A stretch of 64,000 nt of DNA from Pseudomonas sp. GV071. GTDB lineage: Bacteria > Pseudomonadota > Gammaproteobacteria > Pseudomonadales > Pseudomonadaceae. The position numbers were made by a program, and so were the translations under genes. The stretch lies in contig NZ_QAOJ01000015.1 of NCBI RefSeq assembly GCF_003050835.1, positions 62,001 through 126,000 on the forward strand. Reading direction: 5' to 3'. This document shows, piece by piece, positions 34,563-43,259 of this stretch. Below the pieces are notes generated by a model that ran no database searches, was not told the DNA's origin, and saw only the letters and a list, made by a program, of their open reading frames with translations. How positions within the stretch are numbered: position 1 is the stretch's first letter; each line of letters begins with the position of its first letter.

Positions 34563-35204
34563 ATGTATTTGACCCCACAAAACGTTCTGCTCACTGGCGC
34601 CACCGGCCTCACCGGCGAGCACCTGCTTGACCGACTGCTCAACGAACCGACGGTGCAGCGCGTGCTGGCACCGACGCGCCGGGCACTGGCCGAGCACAAC
34701 CACCTGGATAACCCACAGGGCGATTTGCTCACGCTGTTGCCGATGCTCGCCGGCAAGCAGGACATCGCCTTCTGCTGCCTGGGCACCACGATCAAACAGG
34801 CCGGCTCGCAGGAAGCCTTTCGCGCGGTGGATTACGACATGGTGCTGGCCGTCAGCCAGCGTGCGCGTGATCTCGGCGCGCGGCATTTCCTGTTGATCAG
34901 CGCGATGGGCGCCAACCCGAAATCCTCGGTGTTCTACAACCGGGTGAAGGGTGAAGTGGAGCAAGCGCTGATCGCGCAGAACTGGCCGCAGTTGACCATC
35001 GCCCGTCCTTCGCTGCTGATCGGCGACCGCATCGAGCCGCGCCTGGGCGAGCGGCTGATGGCGCCGATCATGCGCTGGATTCCCGGCAAGTACCGCGGCA
35101 TTCCGGCCTGCACCCTGGCTCGCGCGCTCTGGCGTCTGGCGCTGGAAGACGGCGAAGGGGTGCGCATCGTCGAGTCGGACGAACTGCGCCGCCTCGGCCG
35201 CTGA
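34563..35204 (+). CDS. NAD(P)-binding oxidoreductase (SDR atypical, HTATIP2-like)
   Basis: The 213-residue protein has a Rossmann motif GATGLTGEHLL at residues 12-22 and resembles NAD(P)-binding proteins related to HTATIP2/YbjT. Further landmarks are FCCLGTTIKQAGSQEAFRAVDYD and HFLLISAMGANPKSSVFYNRVKGE, where the Tyr-x3-Lys pair (YNRVK) is kept. The substrate is unknown. ATG 34563 follows a CAGGAGG site. Confidence 0.82.
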   Translation: MYLTPQNVLLTGATGLTGEHLLDRLLNEPTVQRVLAPTRRALAEHNHLDNPQGDLLTLLPMLAGKQDIAFCCLGTTIKQAGSQEAFRAVDYDMVLAVSQRARDLGARHFLLISAMGANPKSSVFYNRVKGEVEQALIAQNWPQLTIARPSLLIGDRIEPRLGERLMAPIMRWIPGKYRGIPACTLARALWRLALEDGEGVRIVESDELRRLGR

Positions 35205-35222
35205 CCGTTGTCTATCGCCTGA

Positions 35223-35251
35223 CGAGCGGCCACTATGGCCGCTCGTTTTTT
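35223..35251 (+). terminator. Intrinsic terminator
   Basis: CGAGCGGCC (35223-35231), loop ACTAT, GGCCGCTCG (35237-35245), then TTTTTT. It ends the oxidoreductase transcript. Confidence 0.9.
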
Positions 35252-35268
35252 ATTGCTCGAGATTGACC

Positions 35269-35589
35269 ATGACCACCACCCTGCTCACCGTCCTGCAAAC
35301 CGCCGACATGCTGGAGATCAACGGCCTGTATGCCTGGCAGTTCGAACTGCACAGCGACCCGGCCCACAACGGCCCGGCGCTACGCATCGAATGCATGGAC
35401 GGCCGCGACCTGCGCAAATGGCAGTTCAGCCTCGAACAGATCGCCGCCGCCCAGCACAACCTGGCCACCGACAGCTGGGCCATCAGCGACGACAAAGGCA
35501 GCCATGAGTTGAAGGCGCTGGCGGGAATCAACGCGGATAACTCGGATGCCGCTGACGACACGCCGGAAGACGACGTCGCCGAGCTGTAA
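35269..35589 (+). CDS. DUF5629-type small acidic protein
   Basis: This 106-residue, acidic, soluble protein has no signal peptide. The conserved part is MLEINGLYAWQFEL and KWQFSLEQIAAAQ; I recall this pattern as a Pseudomonas-only family (DUF5629) of unknown function, without certainty. The C-terminal 20 residues are Asp/Glu-rich. ATG 35269 is preferred over a TTG two codons upstream. It is followed by a REP pair. Confidence 0.65.
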   Translation: MTTTLLTVLQTADMLEINGLYAWQFELHSDPAHNGPALRIECMDGRDLRKWQFSLEQIAAAQHNLATDSWAISDDKGSHELKALAGINADNSDAADDTPEDDVAEL

Positions 35590-35590
35590 A

Positions 35591-35656
35591 GCATCGCGGC
35601 TAAAGCCCCTCCCACAAACAACTCGGTCCCTGTGGGAGGGGCTTAGCCACGAAGCT
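35591..35656. repeat. REP palindrome pair
   Basis: GCATCGCGGCTAAAGCCCCT and TGTGGGAGGGGCTTAGCCAC are inverted copies of the main REP family flanking a 14-bp centre. Confidence 0.75.
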
Positions 35657-35691
35657 GTTGATTTGGCACTATCCAACCAGGAGTGTGGTTC

Positions 35692-36303
35692 ATGGGCTTT
35701 TACGACCGTCACATCCTCCCCCACCTGATTGACCTCGCCTGCGGCATGGGCGCGGTGATGAAGGCGCGCTCGCAGATCGTGCCCCTGGCCCATGGCCGGG
35801 TACTGGAAATCGGCATCGGCAGCGGCCTCAATCTGGAGTTCTACGACCCGGCCAAGGTGCAGCAGATCGTCGGCGTCGACCCGTCCGCCGACATGCAGGC
35901 ACTGGCCCGCGAACGTGCCGCGCGCATCAGTATTCCAGTGGAAATGATCGCCCTCGAACTGGGGCAGATTCAGGCACCGGCGGCGAGCTTCGACAGCATC
36001 GTCTGCACCTTCACCCTGTGCACCATTGCCGATGCGGTAGCGGCACTCAAAGAAATGCGCCGGGTGCTGAAACCCGGCGGCCGTTTGCTGTTCTGTGAAC
36101 ACGGCAAGGCGCCGGACCTGCCCGTGCTGCGCTGGCAAAACCGCCTGACGCCGATCTGGAAACCGTTGGCCGGTGGCTGCCACCTGAACCGCGACATGCC
36201 CCAGCTGATTGCCGCAGGCGGGTTCACCATCGGCGAGTTGCAGAGTCGTTATTTGAAGGGGCCAAAACCGATGACGTATGTGTATTCGGGGTGGGCGGAA
36301 TGA
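35692..36303 (+). CDS. Class I SAM-dependent methyltransferase
   Basis: The 203-residue protein has the SAM-binding motif I LEIGIGSGLNLEFY at residues 40-53, VGVDPS for motif II and RRVLKPGGRLLFCEHG for motif III, close to the UbiE/Coq5-like Methyltransf_11 group. It ends in PKPMTYVYSG. The acceptor is unknown. ATG 35692 follows a CAGGAG site. It is flanked by REP repeats on both sides. Confidence 0.82.
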   Translation: MGFYDRHILPHLIDLACGMGAVMKARSQIVPLAHGRVLEIGIGSGLNLEFYDPAKVQQIVGVDPSADMQALARERAARISIPVEMIALELGQIQAPAASFDSIVCTFTLCTIADAVAALKEMRRVLKPGGRLLFCEHGKAPDLPVLRWQNRLTPIWKPLAGGCHLNRDMPQLIAAGGFTIGELQSRYLKGPKPMTYVYSGWAE

Positions 36304-36319
36304 TCCCGACACGCTTTCT

Positions 36320-36390
36320 GTGGGAGAGGCTTCAGCCTCGATTCCTGCAACCGATGCATCAACAGCATCGCCGCTGAAGCCGCTCCTACA
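36320..36390. repeat. REP pair, inverted
   Basis: TGTGGGAGAGGCTTCAGCCT (from 36320) and GCATCGCCGCTGAAGCCGCT (from 36365) are inverted REP copies between convergent genes. The two copies differ in their stem bases, each keeping its own pairing. Confidence 0.75.
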
Positions 36391-36405
36391 AGGTTCGGGG
36401 GCGGT

Positions 36406-36702
36406 CTACATCCCACCGCTGACGCCGAGGCTGAACCCCAACGCCGCCGCCAGCGACAGCGGCAACAACAAGGTATCCAGCAAGGCGCTGGCCGGCAGGT
36501 CCACCCCGGCATACTTCGGCGCCTCAGCCCCAAAGCGATCCAGCGGGCAGCAACCGCCATTCAGGCTGTACCAATCCAGCCGCGTGCCGGCATACACCAC
36601 CGGTGCGCCCGGTTTGGCCGCGTTCAAGGTGCGTGTGGTGGCACACCCCAACAGCTGGGTGGCGAGCAGCACCAGCGCCACAACGCGGGCGGGCTTATTC
36701 AT
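36406..36702 (-). CDS. YceK/YidQ family lipoprotein
   Basis: The 98-residue precursor has a signal peptide with lipobox LLGC (about Cys20), followed by the family's VVYAGTRLDWYSL and a double Cys (GGCCPLDRFG). It ends in a hydrophobic, Leu/Ala-rich segment. It matches small YceK/YidQ-like lipoproteins of unknown function. The ATG at 36702 is preferred to a GTG one codon upstream, and it overlaps the ubiX stop by 8 bp. Confidence 0.78.
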   Translation of the reverse strand: MNKPARVVALVLLATQLLGCATTRTLNAAKPGAPVVYAGTRLDWYSLNGGCCPLDRFGAEAPKYAGVDLPASALLDTLLLPLSLAAALGFSLGVSGGM

Positions 36703-37327
36703 CACTGCTCAAATGATGCTCACCCCAGCGCGGCAACATGTCCTGGGGAATATTCAGCACATTGAGGATGCGCGCGACCACGAAGTCGATCAGGTCATCA
36801 ATGGTTTGCGGCTGGTGATAGAAGCCTGGCGCCGCCGGCAGAATCACTGCGCCCATGTTCGACAGCTTGAGCATGTTCTCCAGATGAATGCTGGAGAACG
36901 GCGCCTCACGCGGCACCAGAATCAACTGGCGGCGCTCTTTCAACGCCACGTCGGCCGCCCGTTCGATCAGGTTGTTGCAGGCCCCGGTGGCAATCGCCGA
37001 CAGCGTGCCGGTGGAGCACGGCACCACCACCATCGCCCCCGGTGCGCCGGAGCCGGATGCCACCGGCGCCATCCAGTCTTCCTTGCCATACACGCGAATC
37101 TGCCCCGGCGCGGCGCCGGTGTATTCGGTGAGGAAGGTCTGCATGGCTTGCGGTTTGGCCGGCAGGGTGACGTCGGTTTCGGTGGCCATCACCAACTGCG
37201 CCGCCTTGGAAATCAGAAAGTGCACTTCTCGCTCTTCCTGCACCAGGCAGTCGAGCAGGCGCAGGCCGTATTGCGCGCCAGAGGCGCCGGTCATGGCCAG
37301 GGTGACGCGTTCGGGACCGTTGCTCAT
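36695..37327 (-). CDS. ubiX: Flavin prenyltransferase UbiX
   Basis: UbiX makes prenylated FMN, the cofactor of UbiD decarboxylases in ubiquinone synthesis. The 210-residue flavoprotein has TGASGAQYG near residue 13, VVVPCSTGTLSAIATG, and LVPREAPFSSIHLENM. Its start codon directly follows the mpl stop, so the two are coupled, as is common in pseudomonads. Confidence 0.95.
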   Translation of the reverse strand: MSNGPERVTLAMTGASGAQYGLRLLDCLVQEEREVHFLISKAAQLVMATETDVTLPAKPQAMQTFLTEYTGAAPGQIRVYGKEDWMAPVASGSGAPGAMVVVPCSTGTLSAIATGACNNLIERAADVALKERRQLILVPREAPFSSIHLENMLKLSNMGAVILPAAPGFYHQPQTIDDLIDFVVARILNVLNIPQDMLPRWGEHHLSSDE

Positions 37328-38680
37328 TTATGCCTCCAGCGCCGCCGCCAGTTTGCCGTGCAGGCCGCCGAAGCCGCCGTTGCTCATCACCACCACCTGG
37401 GTGCCCGGCGAGGCCTGGGCTTTGACCGCAGCGATGATCGCTTCCAGCGAGTCGCACACCTGCGAGGGCACCGTGCAACTGGCGGTGGTGGCCGCCAGGT
37501 CCCAACCGAGATTCGGCGGCGCGAACCAGTACACCTGGTCGGCCTGCTTCACCGAGTCGGGCAACCCATCGCGGTGGGCACCGAGCTTCATGGAATTGGA
37601 GCGCGGCTCGATGATGGCGATCACCTTGGCCTCACCCACGCGCTTGCGCAGGCCATCAAGGGTGGTGGCGATGGCAGTCGGGTGGTGGGCGAAGTCATCG
37701 TAGATGGTCACGCCCTTGACCTCGGCGACCTTCTCCATCCGCCGCTTCACGTTCTTGAACGCGCTCAACGCTTCCACGCCCTGCGCCGGCACCACGCCAA
37801 CATGGCGAGCCGCTGCCAGGCAGACCAGGGCATTGGCGACGTTGTGCTGGCCGGTCAGCGGCCAGTCGACCACGCCCTGGGCTACGCCTTCAAAACTCAC
37901 TTCAAAGCGCGAACCGTCTTCGCTGAGCAGCTTGGCCTGCCACTGGGCACCAGCGCCGGTGGTTTGCACCGGGGTCCAGCAGCCCATGTCGATCACTCGC
38001 TTGAGCGCGGTTTCAGCGGCCGGATAAATCACCAGGCCTTCGCTGGGAATGGTGCGCACCAGGTGGTGGAACTGGCGCTCGATGGCGGCCAGGTCCGGGA
38101 AGATATCGGCATGGTCGAATTCGAGGTTATTCAGAATTGCAGTGCGCGGGCGGTAGTGAACGAACTTCGAACGCTTGTCGAAGAAGGCGCTGTCGTACTC
38201 ATCCGCCTCGACCACGAAAAACGGCGTGCCACCCAAACGCGCCGACACCGCAAAGTTCTGCGGCACACCACCAATCAGAAAGCCCGGGCTCATGCCGGCA
38301 TGCTCCAGCACCCAGGCAAGCATGCTGCTGGTGGTGGTTTTGCCGTGGGTGCCGGCGACGGCCAACACCCAGCGGCCTTGCAGCACATGGTCGGCCAGCC
38401 ACTGCGGGCCGGAGACATAGGGCAGGCCCTTGTTCAGCACGTACTCCACCGCCGGGTTGCCGCGCGACAGCGCGTTGCCGACCACCACCAGATCGGGCGC
38501 CGGGTCGAGGTGCGCGGCGTCATAGCCCTGCATCAACTCGATGCCCTGGGCTTGCAGCTGGGTGCTCATCGGTGGGTAAACGTTGGCGTCGGAACCGGTA
38601 ACCCGGTGACCGAGTTCCTTGGCCAGCACCGCGAGCGAACCCATGAAGGTGCCGCAAATGCCGAGGATATGAATGTGCAT
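37328..38680 (-). CDS. mpl: UDP-N-acetylmuramate:L-alanyl-gamma-D-glutamyl-meso-DAP ligase
   Basis: Mpl reattaches the recycled tripeptide to UDP-MurNAc in peptidoglycan recycling. The 450-residue Mur-ligase has the N-terminal MHIHILGICGTFMGSLA, the ATP P-loop VAGTHGKTTTSSM near residue 113, and the C-terminal ligase domain with IYDDFAHHPTA. It complements the recycling substrates released by the three transglycosylases encoded upstream. Confidence 0.96.
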   Translation of the reverse strand: MHIHILGICGTFMGSLAVLAKELGHRVTGSDANVYPPMSTQLQAQGIELMQGYDAAHLDPAPDLVVVGNALSRGNPAVEYVLNKGLPYVSGPQWLADHVLQGRWVLAVAGTHGKTTTSSMLAWVLEHAGMSPGFLIGGVPQNFAVSARLGGTPFFVVEADEYDSAFFDKRSKFVHYRPRTAILNNLEFDHADIFPDLAAIERQFHHLVRTIPSEGLVIYPAAETALKRVIDMGCWTPVQTTGAGAQWQAKLLSEDGSRFEVSFEGVAQGVVDWPLTGQHNVANALVCLAAARHVGVVPAQGVEALSAFKNVKRRMEKVAEVKGVTIYDDFAHHPTAIATTLDGLRKRVGEAKVIAIIEPRSNSMKLGAHRDGLPDSVKQADQVYWFAPPNLGWDLAATTASCTVPSQVCDSLEAIIAAVKAQASPGTQVVVMSNGGFGGLHGKLAAALEA

Positions 38681-38825
38681 GGATGACCTCTGAAAACGGC
38701 TGGCAACGCCGCAAAAAAAACATGTCGCAGGTTAGCACAGGGCACCTGCGCAAGCCCCAGCCGGGCAGCGGATCTAGACCACCTGCCGCACACGTTCATT
38801 CCCTCCGGCCGAGCCGATGGCGCAT

Positions 38826-38852
38826 AAAAAAGCCCCGCACACCGGCGGGGCT
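38826..38852 (-). terminator. Terminator of the RTX gene
   Basis: Read on the minus strand, AGCCCCGC (38852-38845), a 6-nt loop and GCGGGGCT (38838-38831) are followed by a T-run. It is 20 bp past the RTX stop. Confidence 0.85.
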
Positions 38853-38872
38853 CCTCGTTACCGCTCAGGCCT

Positions 38873-41800
38873 TCACTGCCAGTTGGCAGCAATCACCAGA
38901 TTCAGCTCATCACGCTGCGCCGTAGTCAGGTTGCTCTCGGCTCCCGCCGGCACACCGAATGCCGCCATGGCATCGACCAGCCCTTGCACCTGGCTGTCCA
39001 ACAGCGTCCGGCCATCCGCCGCCTTGAACTGATCAAGGTGGTTGGCATTGCCGCCGTACCAGTTGTCGATACTCACCCGCTCCTCACCGCCCACCACACT
39101 GACTTCCAGGCTGCTGCCGTTCTGACGGAACCACAGCTGCTCAATGGAAATCCCCGCGCCGAACTGCAGCGTGTCGACGCTTTCCGGCGCGGCATCGGTG
39201 TTCTGGATCAGGTCCTGGCCGTCGCCGAGGCCGAACACATAGGTGTCCGAACCGGCGCCGCCGATCAGGGTGTCGTTACCCGCGTTGCCGGACAGCGTGT
39301 CGTTGCCAGTGCCTGCAGAAAGCACGTTGGCGGCGCTGTTGCCGAGCAGGACGTTGTCCATCGTGTTGCCGGTACCGTTGATGGCGTCGGAGCCGGTGAG
39401 GGTCAGGTTTTCCACACCAAATGCCAGGGTGTGGCTGATGGACGCTTCGACCGTGTCGATCCCCTCGTTTAGGTATTCGACCACTGTGTCGCCCAGCGAG
39501 TCGATCACGAAGGTGTCGTTGCCGAACCCGCCGTAGAGGGTGTCATTGCCTTCGCCGCCGTACAGGCGGTCATCGCCACGGCCACCATTCAAGGTGTCGT
39601 TGCCACTCCCGCCCAAGAGCACATCGTTGCCATCGCCGGCTATCAACGAGTCGTTGCCGGCGCCGCCATCGAGGTAACTCTGCCCCAGTCCCGACACCAG
39701 TTTGTCGTCACCACCGTTGCCATAGAGCGTGTTGTTGCCGACGCCGCCATACAACGCGTTATTGGCCTCGTTACCGATCAATACGTTGTCGAGCTCGTTG
39801 CCCCAGCCGTCGATGGCGGCGGTGCCGGTCAGGGTCAGATTCTCCAACTCCGCACGCAACGTGAAGGTCACGCTGGACTCAACGGTATCCACACCTTCGT
39901 TGGCATACTCGGTCACGCTGTCGGTGATCGAATCAACGCGATAGAGATCGTTGCCCGCACCGCCAAACAGGTAGTCATTGCCCGTTCCGCCGTCCAGCAC
40001 ATCATTGCCCGCGCCGCCGCGCAGGGTGTCATTGCCGCCATAGCCCAGCAGGGTGTCATCGCCTGAGAAACCAACCAGTTGCTCATTGCCCTCGGTGCCG
40101 GAAGTGAAGCGCTCGCGAATCTGCGCGGCGGTCCATACCGTGCCATCTGCAAAGCGGATTTCTTCCAGGCTCGTAGCGCTCCCCGGGCCGAAGAAGTTCG
40201 GCACCGTCACACTGTCAGCCAGGTTGGCGTGGCGCAGGAACAGGTTGTCGCCCTGTGCGATTACCGTGATGTCCGTGGCGGCGACGCCGTCGAGGAACTG
40301 AATGACATCGAGCTTGCCCACGCTGGCATCAAGGTTGTCGATTACATCCCGACCCCAGCCAGCGCCGAGCAGGTAAACATCATTGCCCTCGCCGCCCTGG
40401 AGGAAATCATTGCCGGCGCCGCCGAGCAGCCGATCATCCCCCGCCCCACCTTCAAGCCGGTTGGCCCCGGCGTTGCCGGTGAGGGTGTTGTTCAGGGCAT
40501 TGCCAATGCCATTGAGATCGCTGGTACCGGTGAGGGTGAGGTTCTCAACGCCATCCACCAGGCTGTAGGAAATGCTTGCTTCGACGGTATCGATACCACT
40601 GGTATCGCTGACCAGATCCCCTGCCGAATCGACCACAAACAGGTCATTACCGGCACCGCCCCGCAGGGTGTCGCTGCCCGCGCCGCCGTCCAGGCGGTCG
40701 TTGCCATTACCGCCGTCCAGCACATCGTTGCCGCTGCCGCCGTCGAGGGTGTCATTGCCATCGACGCCATACAGGTAGTCGTTGCCGGCACCGCCACTGA
40801 TGCTGTCGGCGCTGGCATAGCCGTTCAACGTGTCGTTGCCGCTGGTGCTCTGCAGGACCAAGGTTTTGACGTTCGCCACCGTCCAGCGCACGCCGTTGGC
40901 GAAGCGAATTTCATCCACGGCGTAGGACAGGCTAGCGTCGGAGTTGAAGTAGTTGCTGACCGTAATTTTGTCGCTGCTGCCGGCCAGGCTCAGCACCAAA
41001 TTGATACCGGAGCGGGCGACTTGAATATCGCTCGGCAGGATATCGGCGGCGAACTCGATGGCGTCCAGGCCATTGACCGACTCGAAGTTGTACACCGTGT
41101 CCACGCCCCAGCCACGGGCAAAGCGGTAAACGTCATTGCCGGTTCCGCCCTCAAGGTAATCGTTGCCACCCTCGCCGCTCAACGTGTCGTTGCCAGAGTT
41201 GCCATACAGGCTGTTGGCGCCTTGGTTGCCGGTCAGCACGTTGTTGGCCGTGTTGCCGTAGCCGATCAGGTTGGCGCTGCCGGTCAGGCGCAGGTTCTCG
41301 ACATTAAGGGTCAGCGCGCTGGTGATGCTGACGCTGGACTCCAGGGTGTCGATACCTTCGCCAGCATTTTCCTGGATCAAGTCAGTGGTGGAGTCGATCA
41401 CATAGGTGTCGTCGCCCAGGCCGCCGCGTAGCGTGTCGATGCCAGCGCCACCGATCAGCAGGTCGTTGCCAGCGCCGCCGAGCAATAGGTCATTACCCTG
41501 GGCGCCATCCAGAGTGTCATTGCCCGCGCCGCCGTCGAGGGTGTCGGCGCCGCTGAAACCGGTGAGCAGATCATTGCCGCTGGTACCGGCGAGCACCATG
41601 CTGCGCACCTGAGCGAACGACCAGGTGGTGCCGCCACTGAAGCGGACCTGTTCCAGCGTGTAAGGGCTGACGCCATCGTTGAGGAAGTAGTTGCGCACCC
41701 GAACGCTGTCGGTGCTGCCTTTCAGGGTGAGGATCAGGTCATCACCCTGGTGCGTTGCCTGGATATCCGCAGGCAAAATACCGGCCGAGAACTCGATGGC

Positions 41801-42832
41801 ATCCACACCGTTGGCGCTGTCGTAGTTGTCGATGACGTCCTGGCCCCAGCCTTTGTCGAACACGTAGGTGTCGTTGCCGTTTCCGCCATTGAGCTGGTCA
41901 TTACCGGTGTCGCCGTTGAGGCGATCATCGCCGTCTCCACCCGACAGGTTGTCATCGCCCTCACCGCCGAACAGGCTGTCATTACCGGCGCCGCCCTCCA
42001 GGGCGTCCTTGCCCGCCATGCCGTACAGGCGGTCATTGCCGGTTTCACCCTTCAGGCGGTTGTCGTTGGCATTGCCGGTGACATCGTTGTTCAGTTCGTT
42101 GCCATTGCCATCAATTGCGGCGTCGCCAGTCAAAACCAGATTTTCCAGGTAGCTGCCAAGCGCGTACGTGCTGTTGCTACGCACGGTATCCACGCCACCC
42201 GTGCTAGTAGGGACTTCGACGATGGTGGTAGCCGTGCCGGTTGCCGAGTCGATCACATAAGTGTCGTTGCCGTTACCACCGTAAAGCTGGTTAGTGCCAA
42301 CGCCACCATCCAGCCAATCATCCCCATCACCGCCCCACAGCTGATCATCGCCATCACCGCCAAACAGGCTGTCATTGCCGGCGCCGCCGTCGAGGGTGTC
42401 CTTGCCGTCCAGGCCGTAAAGGCGGTCGTTGCCGTCTTCACCGAGTAAGACGTTGTCACTGGCATTACCAGTGATCTCGTTGTCCAGCTCGTTGCCGCCG
42501 CCAGTCACCGCGCTGCCGGTGAGAACCAGATTTTCCAGGGCATAACCCAGGGTGTAACTGCCGTCGGTACGTACCGTATCGATGCCGGTATTCGCCCCTT
42601 CAGAAATCATGTTGGTACTGGATGCATCGATCACATACGTATCGTTGCCGTCGCCACCGCGAAGGTCGTTGTTGCCGGTGCCGCCATCGAGCCAGTCGTC
42701 ATCGTCGCCGCCACTGAGGGTGTCGTTGCCGGCCCCGCCGATCAACGTGTCGTTACCTTGCTGCGCCCAAAGGCTGTCGTCGTCTTCGCCACCGACCAAC
42801 AGATCGTCATTGGGTGTTCCGTAAATAACCAT
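38873..42832 (-). CDS. RTX-type calcium-binding repeat protein, 1319 aa
   Basis: The protein is almost wholly built of nonapeptide calcium-binding repeats (GGxGNDxLx) in blocks. Between blocks come six copies of a ENLTLTG..GNxLDNxxTGN module and four haemolysin-related modules (GWGxDVIDN...DAIEF...NYF...IRFADGTxW). The C-terminus, ending DELNLVIAANWQ after a VQGLVDAMAAFG segment, resembles the uncleaved secretion ends of type I exported proteins. There is no N-terminal signal, so export through an ABC/HlyD/TolC-type system is inferred, but none is encoded nearby. No enzymatic domain is visible; adhesion or matrix roles are plausible. ATG 42832 follows AAGGAG on the coding strand. Confidence 0.9.
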   Translation of the reverse strand: MVIYGTPNDDLLVGGEDDDSLWAQQGNDTLIGGAGNDTLSGGDDDDWLDGGTGNNDLRGGDGNDTYVIDASSTNMISEGANTGIDTVRTDGSYTLGYALENLVLTGSAVTGGGNELDNEITGNASDNVLLGEDGNDRLYGLDGKDTLDGGAGNDSLFGGDGDDQLWGGDGDDWLDGGVGTNQLYGGNGNDTYVIDSATGTATTIVEVPTSTGGVDTVRSNSTYALGSYLENLVLTGDAAIDGNGNELNNDVTGNANDNRLKGETGNDRLYGMAGKDALEGGAGNDSLFGGEGDDNLSGGDGDDRLNGDTGNDQLNGGNGNDTYVFDKGWGQDVIDNYDSANGVDAIEFSAGILPADIQATHQGDDLILTLKGSTDSVRVRNYFLNDGVSPYTLEQVRFSGGTTWSFAQVRSMVLAGTSGNDLLTGFSGADTLDGGAGNDTLDGAQGNDLLLGGAGNDLLIGGAGIDTLRGGLGDDTYVIDSTTDLIQENAGEGIDTLESSVSITSALTLNVENLRLTGSANLIGYGNTANNVLTGNQGANSLYGNSGNDTLSGEGGNDYLEGGTGNDVYRFARGWGVDTVYNFESVNGLDAIEFAADILPSDIQVARSGINLVLSLAGSSDKITVSNYFNSDASLSYAVDEIRFANGVRWTVANVKTLVLQSTSGNDTLNGYASADSISGGAGNDYLYGVDGNDTLDGGSGNDVLDGGNGNDRLDGGAGSDTLRGGAGNDLFVVDSAGDLVSDTSGIDTVEASISYSLVDGVENLTLTGTSDLNGIGNALNNTLTGNAGANRLEGGAGDDRLLGGAGNDFLQGGEGNDVYLLGAGWGRDVIDNLDASVGKLDVIQFLDGVAATDITVIAQGDNLFLRHANLADSVTVPNFFGPGSATSLEEIRFADGTVWTAAQIRERFTSGTEGNEQLVGFSGDDTLLGYGGNDTLRGGAGNDVLDGGTGNDYLFGGAGNDLYRVDSITDSVTEYANEGVDTVESSVTFTLRAELENLTLTGTAAIDGWGNELDNVLIGNEANNALYGGVGNNTLYGNGGDDKLVSGLGQSYLDGGAGNDSLIAGDGNDVLLGGSGNDTLNGGRGDDRLYGGEGNDTLYGGFGNDTFVIDSLGDTVVEYLNEGIDTVEASISHTLAFGVENLTLTGSDAINGTGNTMDNVLLGNSAANVLSAGTGNDTLSGNAGNDTLIGGAGSDTYVFGLGDGQDLIQNTDAAPESVDTLQFGAGISIEQLWFRQNGSSLEVSVVGGEERVSIDNWYGGNANHLDQFKAADGRTLLDSQVQGLVDAMAAFGVPAGAESNLTTAQRDELNLVIAANWQ

Positions 42833-43259
42833 GCTTGCTCCTTGCTGGATAACCACAATTGCCCTGCCCCTATGCCGCGAACCCGGTTAGCCCAGGTCAC
42901 GCGTCAGCAGTGGCAAGTGGAAGATAGAAAGTGGGGGTGCCCTGAAACTCAGGCGGCCGTTGGCCGTGGCGCTGAGGCGCGGGGCGAGGAGAGTGTTCAG
43001 GGCGGAGACCCGTTACCGGTGCGCAACGCGCAGGGCGATTCGGGCCAGAAATGATCTGGGGGATGAACTGTGTTTGCATCCTGCAGCAACTCCTTTGCTA
43101 CGACGTCCTTGGCCGGTGGCTATGCAGGGCATAGCAATACGCCACTGCCGAGGATGTACGCAGGGCGATTTCGAGGAAAGCTCGCGGTGTGATCGGGCGC
43201 ACAAACCGGTGTAATAGTCCCGGCAGCGCCCGTTACTCGCCGCAGCTTCCCCGCCGCGC
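42833..43259. other. Intergenic region upstream of the RTX gene (427 bp)
   Basis: No gene is supported. The region should hold the RTX promoter. A perfect palindrome CTATGC-AGG-GCATAG (43120-43134) is a candidate operator. I found no convincing sigma-70 or sigma-54 promoter by eye. Confidence 0.4.

Noticed and set aside
36278..38686. 802-codon plus-strand frame over ubiX and mpl
   Set aside because: Antisense to two conserved, coupled genes.
40079..41431. 450-codon frame antisense to the RTX gene
   Set aside because: Repeat coding sequence with strong codon bias produces mirror frames; the RTX repeats on the minus strand are clear.
38873..42832. Possible CRISPR or tandem-repeat array
   Set aside because: The periodic sequence is in frame and encodes RTX nonapeptides; spacing and variation are those of protein repeats.
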